This document shows positions 8,407-17,616 of a stretch of 64,000 bases of DNA, piece by piece. The notes under the pieces were generated by a model. The model saw only the letters and a list, made by a program, of their open reading frames with translations. It made no database searches and was not told the DNA's origin. Every line of letters starts with the position of its first letter. The first letter of the stretch is position 1. Source of the DNA: Limnochordaceae bacterium (lineage in GTDB: Bacteria > Bacillota > Limnochordia > Limnochordales > Geochordaceae); contig JADBKR010000002.1 of NCBI GenBank assembly GCA_014896295.1, positions 62,001 to 126,000 on the forward strand, read 5' to 3'. The translations under genes and the position numbers were made by a program.

Positions 8407-9190
8407 TCAGTGCGATCCGCCTTTCTGGCGCCGGCGGGCCAGTTCGCGCCAGACCGCCTCCGAGGGCAGCCCCGCCGCCTCGAGGGTCACCAGCAGGTGA
8501 TACAGCAGGTCGGCCGCCTCCCAGGCGAGTGCGTCGTACGCCCGGGCCAGCTCGCCGGGACGCGCCGTTCGCGCCTCCTCGGGGCCGCCGGCCGTTCTGG
8601 GTCCCGGCGCCGCCGCTTCGGAGGCGGTCCACGTCCTTGGCGGCCAGGATGACCTCGCCGGCCTCCTCCGCGAGCTTCTTCAGCGGGGCGTCGATCCCTC
8701 GCTCGAGAAGCGAAGCCGTGTAGGAGCCCGGCTGCGGATTTTGGTGGCGTTGCCGGATGACCGAGCGGAGGGCGTCCAGGACCGCGGCCGTGGGTACCCC
8801 GCCGCCTTCCGGTGCGGCAGCGGGTCCGCCAGGGAGGGGTGGGAACGCAGCCTGGAGCGTGCGGTGAAAGCAGCTCCACTCCCCCAGGTGGCAGGCGCCC
8901 TGGCCGTGCTGTTCTACCACGAGCAGCACGGCGTCGCCGTCGCAGTCGAGCAGCACGTCCCGAACGTCCTGGCGGTTGCCGGACGTCTCGCCCTTGACCC
9001 ACAGGCTCTGGCGGCTGCGGCTGAAGTAGGTGGCGCGCCCGGTACGCAGGGTCGCCTCGAGCGCGCTGCGGTTCATGTAGGCCAGCATCAGCACCTGGCC
9101 CGTCGCCTCGTCCACGGCCACGGCGGGCACCAGCCCGTCCGGGCCGAAACGCACGTCGTCGAGGCTGGCCAGGCGGCGCATCGCGTGCAT
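8407..9190 (-). CDS. hisIE: Phosphoribosyl-AMP cyclohydrolase / phosphoribosyl-ATP pyrophosphatase (frameshifted)
   Basis: Bifunctional enzyme for the second and third steps of histidine biosynthesis. The HisI part (residues 1-~125) has DCDGD and the metal-binding HGQGACHLG; the HisE part begins near residue 140 and shows EEAGEVILAAKD. After AKDVDRLRSGGAGTQNGRRP the frame is lost. The remaining HisE end (AWEAADLLYHLLVTLEAAG, stop at 8407) is intact in another frame. Removing one base in the GGGG run 8581-8584 (plus strand) joins the parts into a 260-residue protein. Sequencing error is the likeliest cause. ATG 9190 has a strong GAGGGGGG site. As written, the frame runs on into pcrA, giving a false fusion. 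Confidence 0.88.
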
Positions 9191-9202
9191 CGGCTTCCCC
9201 CC

Positions 9203-9961
9203 TCATGGCCGCACGGGCACGCCGTGGGCCGAGAGGTACGCTTTGACCTCCCGGATGGAGTGTTGCCCGTAGTGGAAAATGGAGGCCGCCAGCACGGCGT
9301 CGGCGCCCCCCAGCACGACCGCTTCCCGCAGGTGATCGAGCGAGCCAGCGCCACCCGATGCGATGACGGGCACGTCTACCCGCCGGGTGATGGCCTGCAG
9401 CAGTTCCCAGTCGTAGCCCGAACGGGTGCCGTCCCGGTCCATGCTGGTCACCAGGAGCTCTCCGGCCCCCCGCCGCACCGCCTCCTCGGCCCACGCCACG
9501 GCGTCGAGGCCCGCGGGGCGCCGCCCCCCGTGGGTGTAGACCTCCCAGGAGCCGGTGCCGGTGCGGCGGGCGTCGATGGCGACGACCACGCACTGCGCCC
9601 CGAAGCGGTCGGCCAGGCGGGTGACCAGCTGCGGGTCGGCCACGGCCGCGCTGTTGACCGACACCTTGTCGGCGCCGGCCAGCAGCAACTCCCGCACGTC
9701 CTGTTCCGTGCGCACCCCACCGCCCACGGTGAGAGGAATGAAGAGCTGCTCGGCCGTACGGCGCACCACCTCCACGAGCGTGCGGCGCCCCTCCGCGGAG
9801 GCCGAGATGTCGAGGAAGACGACCTCGTCGGCGCCCTCCTGTTCGTAAAGGCGCGCCAGCTCGGCCGGATCACCGGCGTCCTGGAGCTGCCGGAACTGCA
9901 CGCCCTTCACGACCCGGCCGTGATCCACGTCAAGACACGGAATGATGCGGCAGGCCAGCAC
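9203..9961 (-). CDS. hisF: Imidazole glycerol phosphate synthase cyclase subunit
   Basis: A 252-residue TIM barrel that with HisH converts PRFAR and glutamine-derived ammonia to imidazole glycerol phosphate and AICAR. The catalytic aspartates are at the canonical positions Asp11 ([12 protein letters not shown]) and Asp130 (VVAID); the phosphate-binding loops GGGVR and ASGGAG are present. GTG 9961 has a GGGGGGTGA ribosome site. The gene overlaps the 3' end of hisA by 32 bp and is followed 12 bp later by hisIE. Confidence 0.96.
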   Translation of the reverse strand: MLACRIIPCLDVDHGRVVKGVQFRQLQDAGDPAELARLYEQEGADEVVFLDISASAEGRRTLVEVVRRTAEQLFIPLTVGGGVRTEQDVRELLLAGADKVSVNSAAVADPQLVTRLADRFGAQCVVVAIDARRTGTGSWEVYTHGGRRPAGLDAVAWAEEAVRRGAGELLVTSMDRDGTRSGYDWELLQAITRRVDVPVIASGGAGSLDHLREAVVLGGADAVLAASIFHYGQHSIREVKAYLSAHGVPVRP

Positions 9962-10709
9962 TGCGCCGTTTCACCCCCCGGGCGGCTGCATCCACGGCCT
10001 CCCGGACGGCGAGCGCCCCTTCGTAAAGCGCCCGCCCGACCACCGCGCCCCGCAAAGCGGGCAGCGCGGCGAGGCGCTCGACGTCGTGGGGAGAGCCGAT
10101 GCCGCCGGCTGCCAGCACCTGCAGCCCGGCCCCGGCTACCGCCAGTGCGGCCGAGGGGTCGTGGCCCCGCATCGTGCCGTCGGCCGCGACGTCCGTGACC
10201 AGAGCCCACCGCACGCCCAGGCGGGCCAATCGCTCTGCGACGGCCTGAGGAGCCTCGTGCGACGGCTCCTGCCATCCGGCCACCGTCACCCGCCCGCCCC
10301 GCACGTCTACCGCCGCCCAGACCCGCTCGTTCCCGAACCTCCGGCACGCCTCCTGCAGCATCTCGGGGTGGCGCAGCGCCGCCGTGCCCAGCATCACGCA
10401 AGACGCGCCGGCTCCGAGCGCTCGTTCCACGGCATCGAGAGAGCGCAAGCCCCCGCCGAAGTGGACCGGCACCCCCGCGGCCGAGGCGATCCGCCGCAGC
10501 ACCTCGAGATGGACCGGGTGGCCGCTTCGGGCTCCGTCCAGATCCACCACGTGCAGCCGGCTCGCCCCCTCCTGCACCAGCCGGCGTGCCCACTCCGTGG
10601 GCTCCAGGGGGTACCGGGTCACCTGGTCGAACTGCCCGGCCCGCAGGCGCACCACCTGCCCGTCCATCAGGTCGATGGCCGGCACGACCCAGAAAGGCTC
10701 GTCGTTCAT
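9930..10709 (-). CDS. hisA: ProFAR isomerase
   Basis: A 259-residue half-barrel-duplicated TIM barrel catalysing the Amadori isomerisation of ProFAR to PRFAR. The first catalytic Asp is in [10 protein letters not shown] (residue 13) and the second in [19 protein letters not shown] and AAGGIGS bind the two phosphates. ATG 10709 overlaps the hisH stop as ATGA, which fixes the start and implies translational coupling. The C-terminal ~12 residues extend beyond the usual end and overlap hisF. Confidence 0.95.
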   Translation of the reverse strand: MNDEPFWVVPAIDLMDGQVVRLRAGQFDQVTRYPLEPTEWARRLVQEGASRLHVVDLDGARSGHPVHLEVLRRIASAAGVPVHFGGGLRSLDAVERALGAGASCVMLGTAALRHPEMLQEACRRFGNERVWAAVDVRGGRVTVAGWQEPSHEAPQAVAERLARLGVRWALVTDVAADGTMRGHDPSAALAVAGAGLQVLAAGGIGSPHDVERLAALPALRGAVVGRALYEGALAVREAVDAAARGVKRRSAGLPHHSVS

Positions 10710-11443
10710 GCCACCGTGGCCCCGCGGGCCTCGTCGCCCTCCGCCCCGGCGCCAAGCGCCCACCCCACGAACCGCCTCAGCAACGACAGCCCCGTCGCGC
10801 CGCTCTTCTCCGGGTGGAACTGCACCCCGCCTGCGCGGCCCCGCCACGCCGCCGCGGCGAACCGCACGGCCCCCACCCGGCACCAGGCAGTGACCACGCC
10901 GGCTTGCTGCGGTTCGGGGTAGTAGGAGTGCGCGAAGTAGACGTAGGGGGAGGCGTCGCCCGGTTGGAACAGGGGGGAGGCCGTCCCCGTGAGCTCCAGG
11001 CGGTTCCACCCCATGTGGGGCACGGTGACGCCCGGGGGAAAGCGGCGCACCACTCCGGGGAAGTAGCCGAGCCCCGGCACCAGAGCCCCCGCGCCGCCCG
11101 CCTCTCTTGCGCTCTCCTCGCCGGCCTCGAACAGGATCTGATACCCCAGGCAAATGCCCAGAAGCGGCCGCCCCGCGTCGAGGTAAGCCCGAAGCCCTCG
11201 GTCCAGGCCGAGCTCCCGGAGGCTGCGCATCGCCGCCTCGAAGGCGCCGACGCCCGGCAACACCACGGCCTGCACCCCGTCGAGTGCGGCGGCGGCCGTG
11301 ACCCGCACCACCTCGGCCCGCCGGGCTACGGCCACGAGCGCCCGTTCCACCGACGCCAGGTTGCCCATCCCGTAATCGACCAGGCCGATCCGGCCGGGCA
11401 CGTCCAGCGGCGCCACCGCTCGATCCGGCCGAAGCTCGTTCAT
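10706..11443 (-). CDS. hisH: Imidazole glycerol phosphate synthase glutaminase subunit
   Basis: A 245-residue class I glutamine amidotransferase that supplies ammonia to HisF. The nucleophile is Cys98 in LLGICLGYQ, and the His/Glu pair is in GGVQFHPEKSG; the oxyanion region PGVGAF is present. A ~17-residue N-terminal extension before GRIGLVDYGMGN is unusual, but ATG 11443 overlaps the hisB stop as ATGA, which supports this start. Confidence 0.95.
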   Translation of the reverse strand: MNELRPDRAVAPLDVPGRIGLVDYGMGNLASVERALVAVARRAEVVRVTAAAALDGVQAVVLPGVGAFEAAMRSLRELGLDRGLRAYLDAGRPLLGICLGYQILFEAGEESAREAGGAGALVPGLGYFPGVVRRFPPGVTVPHMGWNRLELTGTASPLFQPGDASPYVYFAHSYYPEPQQAGVVTAWCRVGAVRFAAAAWRGRAGGVQFHPEKSGATGLSLLRRFVGWALGAGAEGDEARGATVA

Positions 11444-12051
11444 GCCTGCAGCGTCTCCTTGGTCGACGGGATCGCCGACGGGCGCCGGGGGTCGACGGCG
11501 ACCGCCTCTCGGAGGGCCCTTGCCACCGCTTTGAACGTCGCCTCGGCCACGTGGTGCAAGTTGCGCCCGGAAAGCTCGCGCACGTGGAGCGTGAACCGGC
11601 CGGCGGAAGCGAGAGCGCCGAAGAACTCCCGGGCCAGCTGCACGTCCCACTCGCCGAGGCGGGCCCCGGGGGCGTCGAGGGTGGGGACTTCCCACGAAAG
11701 CAGGGGGCGGCCCGACAGATCGACCGCCGCCAGCACCAGCGCCTCGTCCATGGGTACGGCCGCATCGCCGAACCGGACGATACCCCGCCAGTCGCCGAGA
11801 GCCCGTCGCAGCGCGTCCCCCAGCACCAGACCGGTATCTTCCACCGTGTGGTGCCCGTCCACCTGCAAGTCGCCCGTCGCCTCGACCGTCAGGTCGAAGA
11901 GGGAGTGGTGGGCGAAACTCGCCAGCATGTGATCGAAAAAGCCGATGCCCGTCCGCACCCGGCTGACGCCGCTACCGTCCAGGTGCAGCTGCACCCGGAT
12001 CCGGGTCTCGGCCGTGCTCCGCTCGACCTCGGCCTGGCGGGCTCCGTTCAT
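11440..12051 (-). CDS. hisB: Imidazoleglycerol-phosphate dehydratase
   Basis: A 203-residue monofunctional IGP dehydratase (no HolPase domain), a Mn-dependent enzyme with histidine-rich metal motifs: FFDHML, FAHHS, DGHHTVEDTGLVLG and GRNLHHVAEATFKA are all visible. The ATG at 12051 overlaps the hisD stop as ATGA. Because this HisB lacks the phosphatase domain, a separate histidinol-phosphatase is needed and is not in the window. Confidence 0.96.
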   Translation of the reverse strand: MNGARQAEVERSTAETRIRVQLHLDGSGVSRVRTGIGFFDHMLASFAHHSLFDLTVEATGDLQVDGHHTVEDTGLVLGDALRRALGDWRGIVRFGDAAVPMDEALVLAAVDLSGRPLLSWEVPTLDAPGARLGEWDVQLAREFFGALASAGRFTLHVRELSGRNLHHVAEATFKAVARALREAVAVDPRRPSAIPSTKETLQA

Positions 12052-13393
12052 GACGGCTGGCGCACCTCCACCGAACGGGCGTGGGCCTCGAGGCCCTCGG
12101 CCCGGGCCAGGACCCGCACGGCCCGCGCGAGCTGCTCGAGGCCACCCGGTGAGGCGTGCACCCACGAGGTCATGCGGGTGAAGACGTGGACGCCGAGCGC
12201 GGAGGCAAACCGGGCGGTGCCGCCGGTCGGCAGCACGTGGTTGCTCCCGGCAGCGTAGTCGCCGAGAGCCTCGGGCGTGTGCGATCCGAGGAAGATCGCT
12301 CCGGCCCGGCGCACCTTGCCGGCCAGGATCAGAGGGTCCGCCGTGACGATCTGCAGGTGCTCCGGAGCGATGGCCTCGGCCAGCTGCAGCCCCTCGACGT
12401 CGAGGCGCCCGCAGGCCACCGCCGCCCCCCAGCGGCCCAGGGACTCCGCGGCCACGGAAGCCCGGGGAAGGGTCTCGAGCTGCGCCTCGAGCTGCCGGTC
12501 GATCTCGTCCAGCAGCGCCGGCGCGTCGGAGACCACGATGGCCGCCGCGTCGGGTGCATGCTCCGCCTGTGCGAGGAGGTCGGCAGCGACCCACCGGGGG
12601 CTGGCCGAAGCGTCGGCCAGGACGAGCACCTCCGTCGGCCCGGCCAGGCCGTCGATGCCCACCTCCCCCACCACCTCGCGCTTGGCCAGCTGCACGAAAA
12701 GGTTGCCGGGGCCTGCGATCACGTCGACCCTCGGGATCGACGCCGTCCCGTACGCCAGGGCTGCAATGGCCTGCGCCCCGCCCACTTGCAGCACCCGGGA
12801 CGCCCCTGCCACCCGGGCGGCCGCCAGGATGGCCGGGTGCGCCGGCGGCGGCGTAGCCACCACCACCTCGGCGACCCCGCCAGGCGGGCGGGGATGACGC
12901 CCATCAACACGGTAGAGAGCAGCGGGGCCGTCCCTGCGGGAACGTAGATCGCCGCCCGCTGGACAGGGGTAGGCACCCAGCCCACCACGACGCCCGGAGC
13001 GGTCGTCTCGAAGATGGGAGCGGCGATCTGGCGCCGGTGGAAAGCCGTGATGGTCGCAGCCGCCGCCTCGAGCGCCGGCACGATCGGAGCGACCGCCGGA
13101 TCCCGCAGGGCCGCGTCCATCGCCTCGGGGCCCGACCACAGCCGCTCCGGGGAAAGCTCCACCCCGTCCAGCTCCCGGGTCCACCGGGCAACGGCGGCGT
13201 CCCCCTCCTCGCGCACGCTTTGCACGATCCGGCGCACGGCCTCCACCGGCCGGGTGCCCGGCCCGAAGAGCCGGTCGAGCACCGTCCGGGCGCGCGGCGG
13301 CGCCTCCATCTCGGCCATCGGAGGCCGCCGGACGGCCTGCAGGATGGCCTCCAGCCCGTCTCGCTCGACGACGAACCGCCGCAACAGCGTCAT
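12048..13393 (-). CDS. hisD: Histidinol dehydrogenase (frameshifted)
   Basis: Zn-dependent NAD enzyme for the last two steps of histidine synthesis. The N-terminal ~170 residues, through [12 protein letters not shown], read in one frame. From [17 protein letters not shown] to the end, including [21 protein letters not shown] and [12 protein letters not shown], they read in another. Adding one base to the CCCC run 12875-12878 (plus strand) gives a continuous 448-residue enzyme of normal length with ...ARLAGVAEVVV.... A one-base deletion error is more likely than gene decay. ATG 13393 overlaps the hisG stop as ATGA. Confidence 0.92.
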
Positions 13394-14100
13394 GCCGTCA
13401 TCCCCGCCGCTTCCCGCTGAGAAGCGACCACGACCCTGAGCTCGCCCAGCAGGCGGCGGACGGCGTCGTGCTTCAGCTTCCATCGCACCGGGTTGGCGAT
13501 GAGCCGGGCCGAGATCGTATGGAGCGTGGCCACGGGCACCAGGCCGTTGGCCGCCAGGGTACGGCCCGTCTGCACCAGGTCCACGATGGCGTCGGCCAGC
13601 CCGACCCTGGGTGCCAGCTCGATGGAGCCGTGGAGGGCGATGACCTGCGCAGGGATCCCCTGAGCTTCGAAATAACGCCCGGCGGTACGCGGGTAGCGCG
13701 TCGCGACCCTCAGCGGCCGGCCCCGATCCCGGGGAAGCACCCCGTCTGGCCCGTCCGTCCCGTTGCCCCCGGCCCGAGCGGGTAGGGCCAGCTGCAGCCG
13801 GCAAAGGCCGATACCCAGGTCCAGGAGCTCGACGACGCCCGGGTCCGTCTCCAGGAGGACGTCCTTCCCCACGATTCCGACGTCGGCGGCCCCCGCCTCC
13901 ACGAAGGTCGGTACGTCGAAGGGCTTCGCCAGCAAGAACTGCACCCGTGCCCCGTGGTCCACGCTCACCAACCCCCGAGAGTCGGCGAGCACCGCGCTGG
14001 CGTCCAGGCCGGCCTGCCCCAGGAGGGCCACCGCCTCCGAAGTGAGGCGCCCCTTTGGCAGGGCGATGGTCAAGAGCGGCTGCTTCGAAGCATCGGTCAC
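13390..14100 (-). CDS. hisG: ATP phosphoribosyltransferase, short catalytic form
   Basis: The first committed step of histidine biosynthesis. From GTG 14100 it has 236 residues: the short form without the C-terminal regulatory ACT-like domain, which works only as a complex with HisZ (encoded at 14520-15872). Conserved stretches are IALPKGRL, GIVGKDVLLE, RVATRYPRTA and DAIVDLVQTGRTL. The frame is open further upstream, but the earlier residues do not fit the family, and GTG 14100 lies after a GGGG-rich site. A ~17-residue Gly/Asp-rich insertion (GGNGTDGPDG region) is unusual. Confidence 0.93.
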   Translation of the reverse strand: MTDASKQPLLTIALPKGRLTSEAVALLGQAGLDASAVLADSRGLVSVDHGARVQFLLAKPFDVPTFVEAGAADVGIVGKDVLLETDPGVVELLDLGIGLCRLQLALPARAGGNGTDGPDGVLPRDRGRPLRVATRYPRTAGRYFEAQGIPAQVIALHGSIELAPRVGLADAIVDLVQTGRTLAANGLVPVATLHTISARLIANPVRWKLKHDAVRRLLGELRVVVASQREAAGMTA

Positions 14101-14249
14101 CGGAGACCCCAGACCCCTTTGCGCCGTCCCGGTCCGCCGGGAGACGGGCGGCGGTGCGAGATTCGTGGCAACATTAACACGCACGGGTGGCACCGATCAA
14201 TGCCGGCGACCACCCGTGCCGAGCAGGCCCGCCGGTACGCGCCGGCACC

Positions 14250-14447
14250 TCAAGCCTTGGCCCGAGCGCGACCGGCCGACGAGGTCGCCACCCGTTTTTT
14301 GCGCCCATCGGAAGCGGCCGCTGCCACCTCCGCCGCAGCGGGCGCCTCTTGCTTGGTCAACGTCGCTCCCCCGCACTCCGGACACTTGCGCGGCTTGCAG
14401 CGCGCCTCCTTTTGATACCCGCACTGGGCGCAGACCCACACGGCCAC
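14250..14447 (-). CDS. RCKP-type rubredoxin-like zinc-ribbon small protein
   Basis: A 65-residue protein with two Cys pairs, CAQCG near the N-terminus and CPECGG about 13 residues later, enclosing RCKPRKC; this matches the family named after its RCKP motif. The four cysteines should bind one zinc or iron. The C-terminal 35 residues are an Ala/Lys/Arg-rich, probably disordered basic tail, which could contact nucleic acid (inference). GTG 14447 has an AGGGGG ribosome site. It sits between hisZ and hisG, an unusual interruption of a histidine operon; the function of the family is not established. Confidence 0.72.
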   Translation of the reverse strand: MAVWVCAQCGYQKEARCKPRKCPECGGATLTKQEAPAAAEVAAAASDGRKKRVATSSAGRARAKA

Positions 14448-14519
14448 GACGCATCGCCCCCTTCGGACGTGAGCCGGCGGTATCGGGATGGCCCTGCCGC
14501 CGGTCTCAGGGATGGTACT

Positions 14520-15872
14520 CTACGCCGGGCCGCCCCGGGTCACCTTTTGGACGAAGGTGTCGAGGTCCATGGCCGTCCACGCGACCTGCCCGGCTCCGGC
14601 AGCGGTAGCGTCCGCGAGCGAGGCTGCCGCCAGCGCCGGCTCGCCCTTCTCGCTCAAAGCCCCCTCCGGCAGGGGAGCAGCCACCCACTCGACCCCGGCG
14701 CGCCGCGCCTCCTGCAAGCTCTCCGGCAGCGGCCTCGCCAGCGGGTCGAGCGCACACGAGATCCCGGATTGCCGCAACGCGGCCGCCAGCTTCCACGCAC
14801 CCGACGGCGGGCCCTGCTCGGGACCCTGTGGCCCGGTCCCCCGTACGATCCAGACCTGGGGGCCGCTGCGCTGCCTCGAGCGGCGGCCCGGCAGGGCGTG
14901 CAGGGTGTTGAGGACGCGGTCCAGGCTCACCGCGCATCCCGTCGAGGCAAGGGGCATCCCCAGGCGCCCGAGCAGCGTGTCATACCGGCCGCCCGTGGCC
15001 AGCGACGCGTCGCCGTCCGGCGCGTAGACCTCGAAGATGGCACCCGTGTAATAGTCGAGGTCCTTCACCATCCCCAGGTCGAAAGCCACGTGGTCTTCCA
15101 GACCTAACGCCCTCAGGTGCTCGAACAGTTCCAGGACGGACCGCAGCGCCGCCTGCCCTTCACCGGCCGGGCACGCCCGGTAGGCCGCTTCGACCACCTC
15201 GACGCCACCCCGGGCGTCGACCAGCGCCTCCAGGGCCCGGGCAGCCGGCGGAGGCACGCCCGCTCCGGCAAGCGCCGCCTCGTACGCCACCAGATCGCGC
15301 CGCACGAGCGCCCGGCGGGCTGCCTGTGCGCTCTCCACCGGGAGTTGCCCCAGCAGGGCCTGCACGTACCCGGCGTGTCCCACCTCGACGTGGGGGTCGG
15401 GAATGCCCGCTTGACGGCAGCTCTCCCACGCCAGCGCCATGACCTCCGCGTCGGCCACCGGCCCCTGCGCACCCATCAGCTCCACGCCGGCCTGTCCGAA
15501 CTCCCGGGAGTCGTCGGGCCTGCGCCGGTCGTATCGGAAGACGCTGCCGACGTAGAACAGGCGGATCGGAAGGGGAGCCCCCCTCATCCGCCCCGCCACG
15601 AGGCGCGCCACCGCAGCCGTCCAGTCGGGCCGCAGCACCATCACCTGGCCGTCCCGGTCGACGAACCGGTAAGTCTGCCGCCCCGACGGCTGGCCCCCGG
15701 CCTGCGCCACCACCTCGTCGAGTTCGAACGTCGGGGTGATGACCTCCTCGTAGCCCCACAGCTCGAAGAGCGTTCGCAGTCGAGCCTCCAGTCGCCGGCG
15801 CTCCTGCGCCTGCGGGGGCAGGGCGTCGTAGGTGCCCGGGGGAGGATTCAACGGAAGACCTGGGCCGTTCAA
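14520..15872 (-). CDS. hisZ: ATP phosphoribosyltransferase regulatory subunit
   Basis: A 450-residue catalytically inactive relative of histidyl-tRNA synthetase that activates short HisG and gives histidine feedback. Class II synthetase features are visible: PPGTYDALPP near the N-terminus, motif 2 FYVGSVFRYDRR, FDLGMVKDLDYYTG and ATGGRYDTLLGRLG. It lacks the C-terminal anticodon-binding domain of a real HisRS. TTG 15872 follows GAAGGGATGAG. The start is only 4 bp after the stop of the upstream permease gene, so the his genes are likely read through from the ABC transporter operon. Confidence 0.88.
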   Translation of the reverse strand: MNGPGLPLNPPPGTYDALPPQAQERRRLEARLRTLFELWGYEEVITPTFELDEVVAQAGGQPSGRQTYRFVDRDGQVMVLRPDWTAAVARLVAGRMRGAPLPIRLFYVGSVFRYDRRRPDDSREFGQAGVELMGAQGPVADAEVMALAWESCRQAGIPDPHVEVGHAGYVQALLGQLPVESAQAARRALVRRDLVAYEAALAGAGVPPPAARALEALVDARGGVEVVEAAYRACPAGEGQAALRSVLELFEHLRALGLEDHVAFDLGMVKDLDYYTGAIFEVYAPDGDASLATGGRYDTLLGRLGMPLASTGCAVSLDRVLNTLHALPGRRSRQRSGPQVWIVRGTGPQGPEQGPPSGAWKLAAALRQSGISCALDPLARPLPESLQEARRAGVEWVAAPLPEGALSEKGEPALAAASLADATAAGAGQVAWTAMDLDTFVQKVTRGGPA

Positions 15873-15876
15873 CGTC

Positions 15877-16704
15877 TCATCCCTTCAAACCCGTCCGGAT
15901 GATACCCTCGATGAACTGCCGCTGCACCAGGAAGAAGAAGAGGAGCACCGGCGCCACCGCCATCGTCGAGGCGGCCATGGCCAGATTGGGCAGCGTCCCG
16001 TACTCCTGGAAGAAGGTCGCGACCCCCACCTGGATGGGCCGCATCGTCTCCCGGTTGGTGACGATGAGCGGCCACAAGAAAGCGTTCCAGCTCCCGATGA
16101 AGGTGAAGAGGCCTGCGGTCAGCACGGCAGGCCTGGCCAGCGGGACCAGGATCTGCGTGAGGAAGCGCCAGCGCGGGCAGCCGTCCACGGCCGCGGCGTC
16201 CTCGAGTTCCTGGGGAACGGTCTGGAAGAACTGGCGCAACAGGAAGATGGAGAAGACGCTGATCATCCACGGCACCGTGAGCGCCAGGTACGTGTCGATC
16301 CAGCCGAGGCGCGACAGCACCAGGAAGTTGGGGACGAGCCGCAGCGGCTCGGGAATCATCATGGTGCCCAGGAAGAGCGCGAACAACGGTTCACGGAAGT
16401 AGAAGTCGAGCCGGGCGAACGCGTACGCCGCCATCGCCGAGACCGCGAGCTGGCCGGCCGTCGTGACCACCGCCACCACCGCGCTGTTGAAGAAGTACCG
16501 GGCGAACGGCGCCGCCTGCCACGCCTCCACGTAGTTTCGCCAGCGCACCGGGTGCGGTACCCAGCGGATGGGCTGGGTGAAGACCTGGTCCGGCTCCTTG
16601 AGGGAGGTGACGAGCATCCACAGGAAGGGCACCGCGACCAGCACGGCGCCCGCCACCAGCGCCACCTGCACGGCGTATCGCACGAAGTCGCCGCGGCGCT
16701 TCAC
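15877..16704 (-). CDS. Sugar ABC transporter permease, MalG/UgpE type
   Basis: A 275-residue carbohydrate-uptake (CUT1) inner-membrane permease with six hydrophobic segments and the EAA loop around ELEDAAAVDGCPRWRFLTQILVP, which docks the ATPase. GTG 16704 overlaps the stop of the upstream permease as GTGA. The C-terminal FIEGIIRTGLKG is typical of this family. No ATPase gene accompanies the pair; CUT1 systems often share a common MsiK/UgpC-like ATPase encoded elsewhere. Substrate is unknown. Confidence 0.88.
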   Translation of the reverse strand: MKRRGDFVRYAVQVALVAGAVLVAVPFLWMLVTSLKEPDQVFTQPIRWVPHPVRWRNYVEAWQAAPFARYFFNSAVVAVVTTAGQLAVSAMAAYAFARLDFYFREPLFALFLGTMMIPEPLRLVPNFLVLSRLGWIDTYLALTVPWMISVFSIFLLRQFFQTVPQELEDAAAVDGCPRWRFLTQILVPLARPAVLTAGLFTFIGSWNAFLWPLIVTNRETMRPIQVGVATFFQEYGTLPNLAMAASTMAVAPVLLFFFLVQRQFIEGIIRTGLKG

Positions 16705-17594
16705 TGGTAGTGCACCCGCGTCCCGATGGTGCGGCGCTGCACCAGCGTCAAGATGAACAGGAAGACGAAGAGCACGTAGGCGATGGCCGAGGCGTACCCG
16801 AAGTCGAAGTACTCGAACGAGTGGCGGTACAGGTAGTAGACCAGCACCATGGTGCTGTCGAGGGGGCCGCCCCTCGTCATGATGTAGACCGGCGAGAAGA
16901 CCTGGAAAGCGCCGATGAGCGAGATGATCAAGACGAAGTAGGTCGTCGGGGAGAGCAGCGGCCAGGTGACGTACCGGAAGAGGCGCCAGCCCGACGCGCC
17001 GTCGATGGCCGCCTGCTCGTAGTACTCTCGGGAGATGTTTTGCAGCCCGGCCAAGAAGAGCACCGCCTGGTAGCCGAGCAGGTGCCACACCTGGGTGATC
17101 GCCACCGCCGGCATGGCAAGGCGCGGGTCGAGGAGCCACCGCTGGCGGGGCAACCCTACCAGGCGCAGGGCCTCGTTGAGCAACCCCCCGGCCTCCGGGT
17201 GAAAGACGTAAAACCAGACGATGGCCGCCGCGTTGGCCGCCGTGACGTACGGCAGGAAGTAAGCGGTGCGCAGTGCCCCGAGGCCCACGAGGGGCCGGTG
17301 GAGGGCCGAGGCGAGCAGCAGGGCAAGCGCCATGGTGGTCGGCACCGAAAGCAGCACGTAGTACGCCGTGTTGAGCCACGCCTGCCAGAAGTCGGGATCG
17401 CCCCGGAGCGCGAGATAGTTGGCGAAGCCGACCCACTCCGGGGTGCCGATGATGTTCCATCGCAGCAGGCTCACGTAGAAGGAGTAGAAGACCGGCCCGA
17501 TCTCGAACAGCCCCAGGAGCAGCAGCGCCGGCAACAAGAAGAAGAACGCCGCGACCGTGGCCCGCAACCTGGGGGAAAGACGGCGCCGCGCCAT
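16701..17594 (-). CDS. Sugar ABC transporter permease, MalF/UgpA type
   Basis: A 297-residue CUT1 permease with six membrane segments, beginning with a short basic N-terminus and AAFFFLLPALLLLGLFEIGP, and an EAA loop around EYYEQAAIDGASGWRLFRYVTWP. It pairs with the permease at 15877-16704. ATG 17594 is chosen; GTG 17615 would add seven residues and neither has a strong ribosome site. The gene lies directly behind the CehA-like gene and in the same operon as the binding protein at 19734-21008. Confidence 0.88.
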   Translation of the reverse strand: MARRRLSPRLRATVAAFFFLLPALLLLGLFEIGPVFYSFYVSLLRWNIIGTPEWVGFANYLALRGDPDFWQAWLNTAYYVLLSVPTTMALALLLASALHRPLVGLGALRTAYFLPYVTAANAAAIVWFYVFHPEAGGLLNEALRLVGLPRQRWLLDPRLAMPAVAITQVWHLLGYQAVLFLAGLQNISREYYEQAAIDGASGWRLFRYVTWPLLSPTTYFVLIISLIGAFQVFSPVYIMTRGGPLDSTMVLVYYLYRHSFEYFDFGYASAIAYVLFVFLFILTLVQRRTIGTRVHYQ

Positions 17595-17616
17595 GACCGG
17601 CGCCCCGGCGACCACG

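Noticed and set aside
5708-8500. A 930-codon plus-strand open frame
   Set aside because: It lies opposite pcrA and hisIE, has the Arg/Pro/His-rich composition of antisense reading in GC-rich DNA, and resembles no protein.
6104-9190. A continuous minus-strand frame that looks like a HisIE-PcrA fusion of 1028 residues
   Set aside because: The HisE C-terminus and its stop codon (8407-8409) are intact in another frame, so the apparent fusion comes from a one-base indel at 8581-8584.
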